DNA of 64,000 bases from Stemphylium vesicarium (lineage: Eukaryota > Ascomycota > Dothideomycetes > Pleosporales > Pleosporaceae), in NCBI GenBank assembly GCA_004380135.1, contig QXCR01000012.1, positions 186,001 to 250,000 on the forward strand. Direction: 5' to 3'. Under the pieces are notes generated by a model, which was not told the origin of the DNA, did not search any database, and worked only from the letters and a program-made list of their open reading frames with translations. The position numbers and the translations under genes are program-made. Positions 41,118-53,331 of this stretch are shown here, one piece after another. The first letter of the stretch is position 1, and each line of letters begins with the position of its first letter.

Positions 41118-42362
41118 TCAACCGCGACGAGCAGCCCTCGACCTAGTAACCGGCTTCGATGGCGCAGCTTTAGCCTGACTTGCAGCCGTGGGCGCGTCAA
41201 ACGACCGTGTAGTCCTCTTCTTAGCCACTTTTGTCACGCCCTCGTCGGCAGGACCGGCGGCAGCCTTCCGCTTAAGAGAGGATTTCGTCGTCTTGGATTC
41301 AGCGGGCGGGTTGGTAAGTGTAGGGACGGAAGGCGCGGTGCTAGTTTGGGAAGCGCGAACACTGCGGTTGGGGTTTGATGGCGGGGGTGTTGGGGGCTGC
41401 TCGGTGGGCTTGGGTTCAGTTTCGGCTTCTGCCTCTACAGGCTGAGTGTTGTTTCCGTTGCGCTGCTGGGCTACCCATGATAGAAGCTTTTCGTCGGCAT
41501 CTGCGTCTTCTTCTTCGTCTTCTCCTCCTAGCATTGCGTCGGCCATTTCGCCGGCGATGTCGTCGCCTGCGTCTTTTTCTGTGGCCATGCGTGTAGCGAA
41601 CTCGAGCAGTTGCTGGGGATCCATGCCGCTTAGTGGGCCGCCGGCAGCTGCAAGTTGCTGTTGTAGTGCTGCCAGTAATGCCTCCTGAGAAATGGCGCCG
41701 CCTTCCTCGTCCATAGCGTCGTCATCATCATCATCTTCTTCTTCTTCTTCTTCTTCTTCTTCTTCTTCTTCTTCTTCTTCTTCTTCTTCGTTGTCATACG
41801 GTGGTGACGCGGGCTCTGTAATAAAGGCCGTCTTTCCCTTATCCTTATCTGACCGCAATGTTGGCACGTCAGATGAGTTTGGTGGTGAGCCTCTCGCCCA
41901 GTGTGGAGTGTCTGCAAGCTTCTCCCGCCAGTTCTTGAACAGGGCATATGGCTGAGCATCATCGTCGAGCGTCTTCGGCTTCAGACCGCGATCAGCTTGC
42001 GAGCGCCAGACAATGGGCGAGTGTGCTGGTGCGCTTGGCTCGACGTGTTCGCTTGGGTCGGTTTGGGTCGCCCTCTTCTTGCGTGGACGGCTACTGACTG
42101 GTCGCTTCCTCTTCAGGCCCGCCTTTGCGCCCTTGACGTCATGTGCCTGGAATTTGGTGTCGTCGTAGCCGTCGGATGCGTATTCGAGGTCGTTGTAGTA
42201 GTCGAAGCGGTCCCAGTCGTCTTCCATGTCTTCGTCGCCGCATGTGGCAGGTGGTGGTGAGGCGACGGCATGCTCTGCGAGGTCGTCGGCAGCCATGTAC
42301 TCGTCTTCGACATAGAAGAATTCGACGTCATAGTCATCGTATTCATCCTCGTAGTCGCTCAT
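41118..42362 (-). CDS. Acidic low-complexity protein, probably nuclear
   Basis: This is 414 aa, intronless. The N-terminus is extremely acidic and Tyr-rich (MSDYEDEYDDYDVEFFYVED). Basic nuclear-localisation-like clusters lie at about 83-96 (KRKRPVSSRPRKKR). A short conserved-looking segment is at about 135-160 (YALFKNWREKLADTPHW). A run of about 20 Glu then 7 Asp follows, then a helical segment (ISQEALLAALQQQLAAAGGP, then MDPQQLLEFATRMA) and an Ala/Lys/Arg/Ser tail. I recognise no named domain. A chromatin or nucleolar role would fit the composition, but this is inference. It is divergent from the carboxylase gene (566 bp between starts). Confidence 0.75.
   Translation of the reverse strand: MSDYEDEYDDYDVEFFYVEDEYMAADDLAEHAVASPPPATCGDEDMEDDWDRFDYYNDLEYASDGYDDTKFQAHDVKGAKAGLKRKRPVSSRPRKKRATQTDPSEHVEPSAPAHSPIVWRSQADRGLKPKTLDDDAQPYALFKNWREKLADTPHWARGSPPNSSDVPTLRSDKDKGKTAFITEPASPPYDNEEEEEEEEEEEEEEEEEEDDDDDDAMDEEGGAISQEALLAALQQQLAAAGGPLSGMDPQQLLEFATRMATEKDAGDDIAGEMADAMLGGEDEEEDADADEKLLSWVAQQRNGNNTQPVEAEAETEPKPTEQPPTPPPSNPNRSVRASQTSTAPSVPTLTNPPAESKTTKSSLKRKAAAGPADEGVTKVAKKRTTRSFDAPTAASQAKAAPSKPVTRSRAARRG
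41721..41790. repeat. Trinucleotide microsatellite (CTT/GAA)n with CAT block
   Basis: About 18 CTT units preceded by CAT units on the plus strand. They encode the Glu and Asp runs of the acidic protein on the minus strand. Expansion or contraction would stay in frame. Confidence 0.9.
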
Positions 42363-42928
42363 GTTGGCTGGGATTGATGGACGAGTATGCGATCACATGC
42401 GCGGGTCGCAGTCGGGGGAGGACAGGGGATTGCGCAACGGCTGGGCGAGTCGTCTCAGGGCAGCAGTGGTAAAAATCACCGATACGTGATTCCACGTCTG
42501 CGTGGTTGCGGCGTGAAGAAGAGGCGTCGTGTTGTGCAGTCAAAGCGAGTCGAGGGTATGACGCGCGCGTGCAGAGGATGCGTCGTCGGGCGCACGGTGA
42601 CTATCAGCGCAACCTCGCGCGGCGCAAACTCGAGGAAGCGGCGACCAGCGAGATGAGAGACATTGGCCGATCGCGCCTGCCCGTACGACTCCTTGCATCA
42701 CCCAACGTTCCTTCCCCAGTGAGTTGCCGACGTCGCGAGCGCCTTCCCGCACTTGTTTGCTTCAGTAAACACGAAGCGCGTGCCTTTCCCCGCGAATTGA
42801 CGTACCGCGGCTCCACGCGGCTTAACACCACCGAGGCTCCCCAAGATTCCTTCGCACAGCGCCGCAAACAATGTACTTTTGTAGTCCTGCAATCAATCTC
42901 TTCGCTTCCATATAGTCCATTCGTGAAC
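42363..42928. other. Divergent promoter region
   Basis: This is 566 bp between the acidic protein gene and the 3-methylcrotonyl-CoA carboxylase gene. Overlapping ORFs at 42506-43069 read into the carboxylase first exon in its own frame, but the sequence before the ATG at 42929 does not look coding. No TATA box is obvious. Confidence 0.45.
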
Positions 42929-45208
42929 ATGCGTGCTTTCCGGAAATCTACACATCTTTCGCGCCGGCTGCTTGCTACCAATGGCCTCCGCTACAACTCC
43001 ACCATTGCGCCCGTTTCCAAGCCGTTGACCTCTGTACTCATAGCGAATCGTGGTGAAATTGCACTGTAAGGCCCTTGATCTGAAACGGGAGCATACACTC
43101 TGACACCGTCTTAGACGAGTCGGTCGAACAGCTTCAGAATATGGTATTCGAACAACAACCCTTTATACCGATCCCGATGCTCGATCACAGCATGCCTTAA
43201 GCTCGCCCTACGCCGTGAACCTCGGCGACCCCTCAGCATATCTCGACGGAGACAGGATAATACAGATTGCGAAAGAGCAAGGCTGTCAGGGCATACATCC
43301 CGGTTACGGCTTCGTATGTCCCTCCAGGCGCCGACGTTGCACGCGACTAACGTGGCCAACAGCTGAGCGAGAACCCTACCTTTGCAAGGAAATGCACAGA
43401 TGCCGGTTTGACCTTTATTGGCCCGCCATGGCAAGCAATCGAGTCCATGGGAAGCAAAAGGCAAGTACCAAACATCTGCCATGGGCATACTAGCTAACAA
43501 TTCCAGTGAGTCGAAAGACATCATGACCAAGGCCGGCGTTCCTTGTATTCCCGGCTACCATGGCTCCAACCAAGATCCAGACTACCTCAAAGAACAAGCA
43601 GCAGCCATCGGCTACCCTGTACTCCTCAAGGCTGTCAAAGGTGGAGGTGGCAAGGGCATGCGTATCGTCAAGGATGAGACGGAATTCTTCGATCAACTTG
43701 CCTCTGCAAAGTCTGAAGCCCGCAACTCCTTTGGCGATGAAGTCATGCTGGTGGAGAAATACATCACAACGCCGCGCCACATCGAGGTCCAAGTCTTTGC
43801 TGACAAGCACGGAAATTGTGTTGCGCTGGGCGAGAGAGACTGCAGTATTCAACGTCGACACCAGAAAATTCTCGAGGAATCTCCGGCCCCACACTTGGTC
43901 GAGGCTATCAGACAAGACATTTGGGAGAAGGCGAGGCAAGCTGCGCTCGCGGTAGGCTATGAAGGAGCTGGAACTGTGGAATTCATCTTCGACAATGAAA
44001 CGGGCGAGTTCTTCTTCATGGAGATGAACACTAGGCTTCAAGTCGAGCACCCCGTCACCGAGATGGTCACCGGAGAAGATCTCGTAAGGTGGCAGCTCAT
44101 CGTTGCTGAAGGCGGAAAGCTACCCCTTACCCAACAAGAAATTGAGCAGCAGATCAAGGAGAGGGGCCATGCGATCGAAGCGCGAATCTACGCCGAAAAC
44201 CCAGATATGAACTTCATCCCCGACTCTGGACTTTTACTACATCTGAAGACCCCCACACCTAGCTCGACTGTGCGCATCGACTCCGGCTTCATTGCGGGTG
44301 ACGAGGTATCCTCGCATTATGACCCCATGATATCCAAACTCATCGTCCAAGGCCCCACGCGCGAAGCCGCCATCCAAAAGCTACGAGCAGCACTAGAAGA
44401 ATACGAAGTTGCGGGCCCCATCACAAACATCGAGTTCATCAAGCGCATGTGTGTATCCCCCGACTTTGTCGCCGGCGACGTAGAAACAGGCTACATCCAA
44501 AAGCACCACGCCGAGCTCTTCACCCCAGAAGCCCCCTCTCCAGAAGTTTACGGACAGGCAGCCCTCGGTCTCGCACTGCAGGAGATTTCCACTTCAAAAG
44601 GCGACATGTGTACCGGACCACCTGTGACAGCCGTCGGCTTCGGCTTCAACACATCGTACCAAGAGCGTAGCTTCAACCTCGTCTCCACACCCGCCGACGG
44701 CAAAGGCGAAGCCACAACAACAAACGTCACCATCCGGCAAACCAGCCCCCAGCAATTCGACATCAGCGTCGGCCCCAACACATTCAGCAACGTCACATCC
44801 ACATTTTCCCCCTCAACAAACACGCTCACGTCTTTCTACCCACACACCCGCCTCGCCACAACCTTTGTCCGCGACGAAGATCGCATCACGCTCTTCCATC
44901 TCGGCCGCCAGCACCGTCTCAAGCTCGCCATGCCAGAATGGACGAAGAAAGCGCTTGGCGTTAAAGATGTCGCGAATAGCGTTCTCGCGCCCATGCCGTG
45001 CAAGGTGCTCCGTGTCGAGGTCGAAGAGGGCCAGGAGGTCAAGAAGGATCAGGCGCTTGTTGTCATTGAGAGTATGAAGATGGAGACTGTGATTCGCAGT
45101 CCGAGTCACGGCGTCGTCAAGAGGATCGTGCATGGCAAGGGCGATCTGTGTAAGGCGGGGACCGCGCTGGTGGAGTTTGAGGAGCCGGAGGTGGAGAAGG
45201 TAGAGTAA
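42929..45208 (+). CDS. mccA: 3-Methylcrotonyl-CoA carboxylase alpha (biotin) subunit, mitochondrial
   Basis: Exons are 42929..43065, 43115..43313, 43363..43460 and 43507..45208, 711 aa. The introns are 49, 49 and 46 nt; the third is GC-AG (GCAAGT...TTCCAG with CTAAC branch). Residues 1-27 are Arg/Ser-rich without acids, a mitochondrial presequence. The biotin carboxylase part begins TSVLIANRGEIALRV and has the ATP-grasp glycine loop KGGGGKGM and the signature ERDCSIQRRHQKI. A linker/BT domain follows. The C-terminal biotinyl domain carries ESMKMETV, with biotin on about K669. It catalyses the ATP-dependent carboxylation step of leucine breakdown together with MccB. Neither mccB nor isovaleryl-CoA dehydrogenase is in this window. 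The propionyl/acetyl-CoA carboxylase alternative is less likely given the length and domain order. Confidence 0.92.
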
Positions 45209-45780
45209 GGGGGCTGTTAGAGAGTGATTCTTTTTAGATACAAAAATTATGTAGAATGATTGGAATGAATTGAAACGGCACAGTTAGTTTATTCATGATC
45301 TTTGTTCATCTTTTGTGTTGTTCCGTTCAAAAGTGATCCCTCGTATCCTTGCCGAGACAATGGGGTTTAGAGAGAGGAGCTTATAGTCCTAGCTCATGTC
45401 TTGAAACTGCATCACGTGTCGTTTTAAACTTAGCAGAGCGGGTATCATTCATGTCGTCTTGCCATGAGAATTAAATTCCAAGGAGAAAAAAAAAAGGGGG
45501 TCGACTGTACACTTATATTCACACATACCCTAAGGAGGGGGGTGGGGGCTTGCGAACAACGGCTGTCGTCCTCAATATCCGCTCTGTTTTCTTTTCTTAG
45601 AGTCAAGGGGGCTGTAGTATACATGTACAAAACTCATGTGTAGCGGTTTTCGTAGCTCTAACGTGTGTAGAAGACGAGAGAAAGAGATGAAAAGGTACAT
45701 TAAGTTCTACATGTACATCCAAGGTCTAGGCTACGTTTGTAACACCTACAGAATATAAACAAGACAATGTAATAGATAAC

Positions 45781-45951
45781 AGCGCGTTATACCTATCACA
45801 GAACGTATTTCCAACAGGTAAAGCCTCTACTAGATGTCTACTAAGGCTATGAAAAACACAAATACGTCATCTATTTCTTTTACAACCTTTGGAGATACCT
45901 AGGATAGGTTTCGCCTGTTGGAAATTCGTTCTGCGATACCTACCACGAGCT
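45781..45951. repeat. MITE-like imperfect inverted repeat
   Basis: The left arm (45781-45850) and right arm (45887-45951, reverse complement) align over about 65 bases. The core CAGAACG, one base, then ATTTCCAACAGG is shared, and many of the other differences are transitions. The loop is about 35 nt with no ORF. The structure fits a non-autonomous DNA transposon or its remnant. No clear target-site duplication was found. Confidence 0.65.
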
Positions 45952-46609
45952 ATTCTTTATTATAACGTACCCCTTACTTTCAACGTTGTCGTCGGCCCTT
46001 ATTCTTGTCCTGTTCCTCTCCAGCCCAGCCTAAGAGCACGTCTACGTGCTATATGAATACATGTATCTAGCTAGCCAACTACAAAGCCCCCCTTTTGTGA
46101 AGGAAGTTCAATGTCCCGATGATGTTCTTGTCAAGACAGATATGGCGCTCGAACGAGATAGGGAGGAAGACGACGAGGAGGTGTAGCGTGCATGCGCAGA
46201 CGGGGTGGGAAAGGTGCTGAAAGCGGCCGAGGATTCGTGTCTTGGGCTGGTTTGGCGTGAAATGGTAAAGCGATGGTTGTGAGTTATTGTGAACGGGAGG
46301 ACTGCTTTAAATTAGTATAGCAACGTTATCACAAACTTGAAGAATGAACAGGTAATGTTTCAGGCGTCTGTTCGGTATGCATGGACCGTGGGCGCGGTAA
46401 GCACGCTGATGGTGTGGTGAAATGCGTATAATGTGTCCTTTTAGAGGCCATCTACACAACAATGACGTCTCGACTCGTAACCCCCGAGTAAACACCCTCA
46501 ATCAAACACAACGGCAACACAACGAACTAAAAAGGGTCGCGGGGTATTATTAAAAAGACACTGCGGTGATTGTGGTACCCAAGTCCCACGACCCAAGTGT
46601 TCAAGCACC

Positions 46610-46890
46610 ATGTCGACGTTCAACCAGGCCAGGCCAGACCAGGCGACGCCCACCATGGCCCCCCAAAGCACGAGGGCAGGCCCCGTGGGACCCCCTCAAC
46701 AGCCCCCTTCCCCCTCCCCTCCCGGCGGAAAAGCCCAGCGATCTGTCATCGAGCTCAGACCCCGCCAACCACTGATCCATGGAGTAAATCTCCGCATCAC
46801 ATCAAACGTATCAGGCAAATCGCCGTTCCACGCAGACCAGCTCTACCCCCAGCCCGTAAGATCGTCGCATGGCCCCCTCACTCTCTCCGA
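46610..46890 (+). other. Possible orphan coding exon ending at a GTAAGT donor
   Basis: An ATG-started Pro/Gln-rich frame (MSTFNQARPDQATPTMAPQS; later VIELRPRQPLIHGVNLRITS) runs to a perfect GTAAGT donor at 46891. No matching downstream exon could be fixed. The frame stays open to 46990 if unspliced. No family is recognised, and it may be chance. Confidence 0.2.
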
Positions 46891-49238
46891 GGTAAGTGTG
46901 TGTGGGAAAGAGAGAGAGAGGGGGTCCACAGAAACGGAGATAAGGCCGACATGCTGCCAGATAGGTATGAGGAGGGGTGATGTGATGTGAAATCATACCA
47001 TGAATAACCACACCACACCACGCCATAGGCGAAACAAGAAACGGCGGCATGAGCCCGACGATAGATAGCGGAGATAATAATAGCAAGATGGCAAATGAGC
47101 ACACTCGCGACAGAAAGGCAGTGCCGAGACGCTCTCCTACCCACTGCACTGCATTGCAGTCAGCGACTTCGAAACAGCCCAAGGCACGCTGGCCCCACAC
47201 CAGCACTGCAGTAGTCTGTGGCAAGAACAGTTCCCGATAAAGCATGTCGTTCTCGGGCTTTTGGCCGTTTGCGAGCGAAAATGGGTTTGCAGACAAGTCT
47301 ACATGGGATGCTGACTGGTGGGAATGGTGTTGGGGATCGAATGGCCCATCCATGGTAAGCTGGGGCTTTTTTCTTTCCTTTTTACTTTGCTTCGGATCTG
47401 ACTTGGGGGACTATTACTTGAGCCCACTGGAGGGAGGGGGCATGACACCCCGGTAGGCAGGGAGGCTGGCTAGCTGGCTGGCCGGCTTTTTTTTTGCTTT
47501 CCCTTGCTGTGCCGTGGACCGGGAACATCCTGCTAAAGAGATACCACTGGCCAACGGGCGTGGGCTGCCAACTCATCTATTTTCCCCGCACACTTGCGTG
47601 TATTCCGCTTCACTTCTTCTTTTCTTGCGTTTTTTCTGCAACTCACAACTCATGCTGGGTCTAGACATGTCGCTCGGAAGAGAGCGGCAGTTCTAACTAC
47701 GTAGTGGAGGAGTGACAGCAGGATTCCTTTGCTGATCTTGGGTACCCAACGTTGCGTATAAGCTGGAGCCGTGACGCGTCAGATAGGTGGGCCGATAGGA
47801 AACGATGGCCTGATGAATAGAGACGAGCACGTTGGGCAGTCTTCTGCTACCGACAGCCGGGGTCGATTGAAAGTTAGAATGGACCGTTAAAGGTTATCGT
47901 GGTATCGTGACTACGCAGAGGTTGACACGGGATAACGGTGGTTAGGCCTCAGTAAAGTGAGGCGGATGACTGATGACCAGTGTTTCGGAAGCTACGCGGG
48001 AGAATGGAGCAACCGGAGCGACGAGCTCGAAACGTTCATGCAGCGCATTTCTTGATTTCTGAACAAACCGGAAATCTTCTCCCATTGCGCGGAGTGGATG
48101 TGATAATGCCACTGAGGAGTTCGCAGCCCTGGCCTAGCCCACTAAACAGGGTCACGCACATGTTGTTGCGTTCAGCTTAGAACCATGATTTTTGTTCCCA
48201 AGATTCGGTCCAGGCTGTCTACAGTCACCCGGGGAAGAACCCTGTGTCAGGCTTCGACACTACACTTTTGACTGACCGGATACACCTTGCGGGACGGTTG
48301 GATAGCGAAAACTTTGTCGCACGATTTTCGATCCGATGAGTCTCTAGGGAGCCTGGTCAAGCAGATTCCAGGATGCGCCCAAGGATACTACTAGTATGTG
48401 CTGATTTCCTCCATTGAGTTTTTAGGCGCCAGGCGGTTAATGCATATCGAGATTCTGAAACACCAGTTTGGGCGTGTTCTCGAACATGTCAACGTTTCGT
48501 GAAACCTCGGAATCGCACACCCCGGTCTCGGCAGTCGAGTCAAGCCTTGTGTTGCATACGCATACTCTCGCGACCATGCGAAGTCATTCGATGCGCATGC
48601 CTTTGCATGTTCTGAAGGTAATGGAGTGTCAGCATTATGTTGAGACCAGAGGCGGTAATTTGGGGGCTGGGTCAAGTTTGAGTTTCGGAGCTGTCGTGCC
48701 AGCTTCGCTGTTGTGGGACACAAGCACTCCGACTCATTTGAATCGCTCAATCTGATGTTACGCGCTACACGTGGCGCATAGAGTCCGGTAGATGCTTCCA
48801 GCGCTCTGGATGTGAAATAGTTAAGGAGATCGCGTTTGTGAGACGTCAAGGAAATACGTGTACTTTCAAAAGGAGGCCGACCACGGCGCATTGTCCATTT
48901 GCACAGGCCGCGCGATAACTAGCGCTGACCTTGGGGAGATCTTGATCTGGTGATGTTTACCCGTTCGGTCATCGCAACTTGGCCGAATTGAGGTAGTTGA
49001 GAATGTTAAGCAAAGTTCGGGATGATGACATTGGCACCGTGCCCGCGAACAGAGCAGATGCGTGACTGAGCCTTGAGGCCACCGTACTAGACTGCTAGAC
49101 TGTTTGACTCGAGTAATTCAGGCAGGATAGAGGGATGGGCGAGTACATTCGTAAGGCTGGCTTCTAGAAGGCCGCTAGAAGGCCGCTAGCATCGTGAAAC
49201 GCGTGCAGAGGCCAATTACAATCACCATCTCAACTCCA

Positions 49239-49692
49239 CTACCACGACGATGCGTCAACAGCTTCATTTAGGCAGTTGTTGCAGAAAAGGCGTACGGCAT
49301 TGTGGCAGAAGGCCCGAATGTTCTTGGTTCTAATCTGCCATGCAATGCACTTGTCGCATTGCTTCTTGCAAAACCAGGTAGGGGCACATGCACGGCGTCT
49401 TGGAGTACATCCGGCGAAAAAGGAAATCTTGACCATTGGCAAGCGCGTGTTGCCTTCTACTCGCCCAAGAGGATTCGTGTAAGAATTGATAGGCGCTCAA
49501 AGAAACAATAAGACGTATTGTGAGCTGAACTGAGGACGGTAAACGGAAGCATCTCCGGCTTTGATAGCAGAAATAGAAATGTGAAGAGCAGGATTCCAGT
49601 TTTACCGCGTGCTGCGACCATGATGCCGTGGACTCCAAGTATACACTAAGAGCCACTACGGTCGTCGCCAAGCGTTTAAAGATAGAAGACAT
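49239..49692 (-). other. Candidate small cysteine-rich secreted protein gene
   Basis: On the minus strand, an ATG at 49692 opens MSSIFKRLATTVVALSVYLE, which looks like a signal peptide and is followed by a GTAAAA donor candidate. In another frame the segment ending at 49239 encodes about 65 residues from 49436 with eight cysteines (C-x3-C-x2-C ... C-x7-C-x2-C: FCKKQCDKC then AFCHNAVRLFCNNC). No acceptor joins the two in frame convincingly, so this may be two chance ORFs, a gene with an unseen intron, or a decayed gene. Confidence 0.22.
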
Positions 49693-52600
49693 GAATGGAG
49701 TTGATTGGCCGTGCAAATAGCCCCAACCCCATGAGCATTACCAAGACTAAGTGGCCGTACTAGAAATGAACAAAGCAATATGGCAATGTAAAGGCTGCGT
49801 AAGGTAGTATTTGGTTCGTAGCCTGCTATCTGGTTCTGATCGGCATAGCCTCTATGTGTATCGTACTCGCGAGACACCTGGCGCGAGACTGAGTATCATG
49901 AGAGAACATGAGATGTAGGATGGGCCTAGATGGATGGCTGGTGAACCGAGGTGGGTCAAATCGTCTTGTAGCAGCTTGCTGCAGCGTTGCGGAAACTAGC
50001 GCTTCCTGACATCATTGAAGGAAGCGTTTGTCCTCGTCGATGACTTACTGCAGACATCAGCCCATGTCGAATCCTTCCCATCAAGTGTCCGCTCGAATCA
50101 GTGCCGTCTCCAGGCCCGGTGGACACAGGGAATGTGCGGGAGACCAGCGTGTCCTTGTCGCAGGCCTAACCTATCGACTGGGATGGCACGCCCCACTTCG
50201 TCTCATGATTAAAGCCGGCAGAAAAGGACCATCCGGCAAGCCAATCACACTGGTGGTGCCGCCTGTCAGAAATGGCGCTTATGCAGTAACGTTCGCAACT
50301 GAAGGCTCGGCTGGAGTAATGGCGATTTCAAAGCAGTGTGAAGGTCTAGTCCTTTGTGCACTAGATCGCGAAACATGTGGCGCTGTCATGTCTTCTTGAT
50401 GCGATCTCGTACATTGAGCCTCGTGTTCGGCAACCAGGTCCGCTCGAATCTGCGCGTACTAAGCAACCACCCCGGACAGCTAGACTAGCAGTTGGAGATC
50501 GGACGAGCTCCCAGGCTGCAATGGCAGTGACCCTCAAGGGAGGTAGCGGGAAGCAAGGTCGAGGGGGGCCCGGGGATCTTCGCACCGGGTTCGTGACTTA
50601 GGCTCGGGTTGGGAACAGTAGAGGCTTCTCTAAGCAGCGTCTTGTTGGAACGAGCGGTAGTAATTTCGCGGCCGATTAGTATCTGCCGCCGCTACAGAGG
50701 CAATCAGCGACAAAGGCCTAGACCACTCATAGCGCCCTAGCCTCATTTGCGTGACAGCCTCCGTGAGCGGAGAAATCTGTCAATGGGACGGATTCTTGCA
50801 AAGATACGTGCTGCGATGGGGCTTACGTGCCGATCGCTCCCGATCGGCCCAGGGCAGGGTTCCTCGATAAGCAGTGAATCTCCCGGTAGATGATAGCTGG
50901 AGGCATGCAGCCTCGATTCACATCCCAAGGAAAACGAAAAAGGCAGGTCTGAAATATGATGTCTCATCCGCAGAAGCAGAGCAGAGCGAATCGGGGATGT
51001 GCGGTAGATGCAGCAGCAGCAGCAAAGTGGTGTGGTGTGAATTTTGCAGCTGTCCGCGCTAGGTAGGAGACTTACGGGACGAGTCGGATCCATGTACGGG
51101 TAGCGTCGCACACCTTGTCCATTGTGATCGTCGACCGTTGCTGACCAGGCCTGGATCCCTGCTTCCCGCGAGCAGACAACGGTCAAGAGATGTGTAGAGT
51201 GTGGCACGCCGTAGCGATGGCCTGTCAGTGGTATAACCGCACGCGAAGGCGCCAACCTTGATAACGGCACCAATATTGAGCAAGAGGAATATCTGTCGGC
51301 TAACAGTCGAAGTTCCAACGGCAGCGCCATCGGAGCTGTAGCCTGCTGTAGAACGAAAAGGTCAAGCGACGCGCACGAGTCGGTCGACGAGCCACCCCAG
51401 CTGACCTTGGTGGGTATGCACGCCGCCGTCAGCCGTGTTTTGCGCAACGGTGCAAGAGACCAGAGGCAGCTAATCGCCGTAGATGAACTATGAACAGCAA
51501 CCCGATGTAACACGGCATATGTTCCTAACCTCGCTGACGAGATCGACATGCGAGTTCCCATATCTTGTGCGACTACTGCAAGCGTGGCCGACTGTCAATG
51601 CGTGGAAAGGCGCCGTGGCGGCGCGTGTGTGAAAGGGTTCAGCGAACGTTCGGCTTGCACAAAGCAGCGGCAGTTATCGTCGTGAATTGCCAGATTTACC
51701 AGAATGCGCACATGCTGACGTTTGGCAGAAGCATAGGCGTGACCATGTGCGCCAGGCGTGTGTGTTGGTGATGCAGTTATGATGTGTTGTGCTCGACAGA
51801 CAAGTATCGAGCGGCGTCAGAATAGAGTTGATGTTCGCTCGGTACCTGACCTATCTCCCTGGTCGTGAGCAAGGCCAGCAAGCGTGCTCCCAGGGTTTCT
51901 CCGCACTGCGAACGCCTCGCTCGGAACATTTACAAGCCCAGGTCCCATGTCACGATCCGGACAGGGAGGGGGTTGCTCACTACTTGGGGCGGCGCGCTGT
52001 TTCCCACGCACGCCGTTCTCGAAGCCTATCAAGCAGAAAAACGAAGGAGTGAATGTGCAATAGTTTGGCGTCGCGTATCGCGTTTGAGACGTTCGCATGA
52101 AGCGTCGAGCAGACATGGGCGAAATCAGGCTTGTAACGTCTAATAGAGGAACGGCATTACATGTTCCAGGCGAGGCCGGCCGCGAAGCAGTAAATGCACC
52201 GAGACGAGCCCTTGTAGTCGGCTCCGGCGCTGCAGCAGACGTGTATTGCCCTCTCGATGGGCTTAGGCGGCTATTCACCCGGATGTTGCAGCGACGTTTG
52301 TCGACGCGTAGTGCTCGCTCGCGTTGAGCATAAAAGCCAATTAAACTTATTATAGTCACACAGGCAATTGTATCCACGCTGACATGTGCCGCGAGAGAGA
52401 AGTCTACGCACTACGCTGCGCTACAGACAGGGCTGACGGGCGCGGACCACGTTGCATGAAGATGGGCCGAACGCGATGTGCCCCCTGAGGTCTGATGTTT
52501 TGTTCGGTGTCATGGTTCCGCAGAGGGAGCGAAAAGCAGTTGTCCCAGGGCCGATCAGCGGCGATTTGAGCAGGCCGCCCATGACCCGTCTCCCGAAAGG

Positions 52601-53290
52601 CATTTCCGCGACGAGCATCGCGTGGCCGATCTGGGCTAAAAGGCCATTGGTGGACGCGGGCCTGCATCGGCCACTCACAGCCGGCGACGTTGGGGGGACA
52701 CGAAGAGCGAAGAGCGTCTGCTGGTGAGCCGTTTTGGGCGCGCTCGCTCACCGGCGGCGGCGCCCAATGATACACGAGACGGTGGGGCGCTGGGCTGGCG
52801 TCGTGGTGTAACTGCTAAAACGGTCCAACTAGCGGCGGTGAATTGGACTCGAGCGCGCAGGATACCAGTACGCGGCGGAACTGTGGGAGAATCGCCACGG
52901 CCAGTGACGCGTCAGATAGGGCCGCAGAGGGGGGAAGGGGGCGTGTGCAGGCCGTGATCTGAGACCGAGGATTGCTGCTTGCCTGCTGCAGGGGCGAAAT
53001 GAACATGGCGGAAGCAGCAGGTCGCGTCGTGTATAGCTATAGCAGGCCGGAGCTAAGACGCCATGGGCTGCAAAGCCCAGAGGGAAGTACCGCGGGGTCG
53101 CGACGCCCATCTCGAGGGATTTAGCCGAGCAGGGGGGGCGGTAGGCAGGCAAGCAGGGCAGGGCAGGGCAAAAGCGACCGGGGCAGGTGCGATGGGCACG
53201 CGTGCGATGACGGCAGCACCCTACCATTCCGTCCGTGGGAGACTGGGAGCGAAAGAGCGAGACTGGCAGACTGCGAGAGCGAACTTGAGG

Positions 53291-53330
<40 letters not shown>

Positions 53331-53331
53331 C
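53291..53331. repeat. Tetranucleotide microsatellite (CCTG)10
   Basis: Ten CCTG units lie about 640 bp upstream of the start codon of the putative regulator. GGCAG-type short repeats lie nearby (about 53140-53170). Confidence 0.95.

Noticed and set aside
48391..48891. 166-codon minus-strand ORF
   Set aside because: No motif, no conserved look; likely chance.
50743..51561. 272-codon minus-strand ORF in the gene desert
   Set aside because: No start context, domain, splice logic or composition typical of a protein here; Cys and Ser runs come from repetitive sequence. Probably chance in GC-rich DNA.
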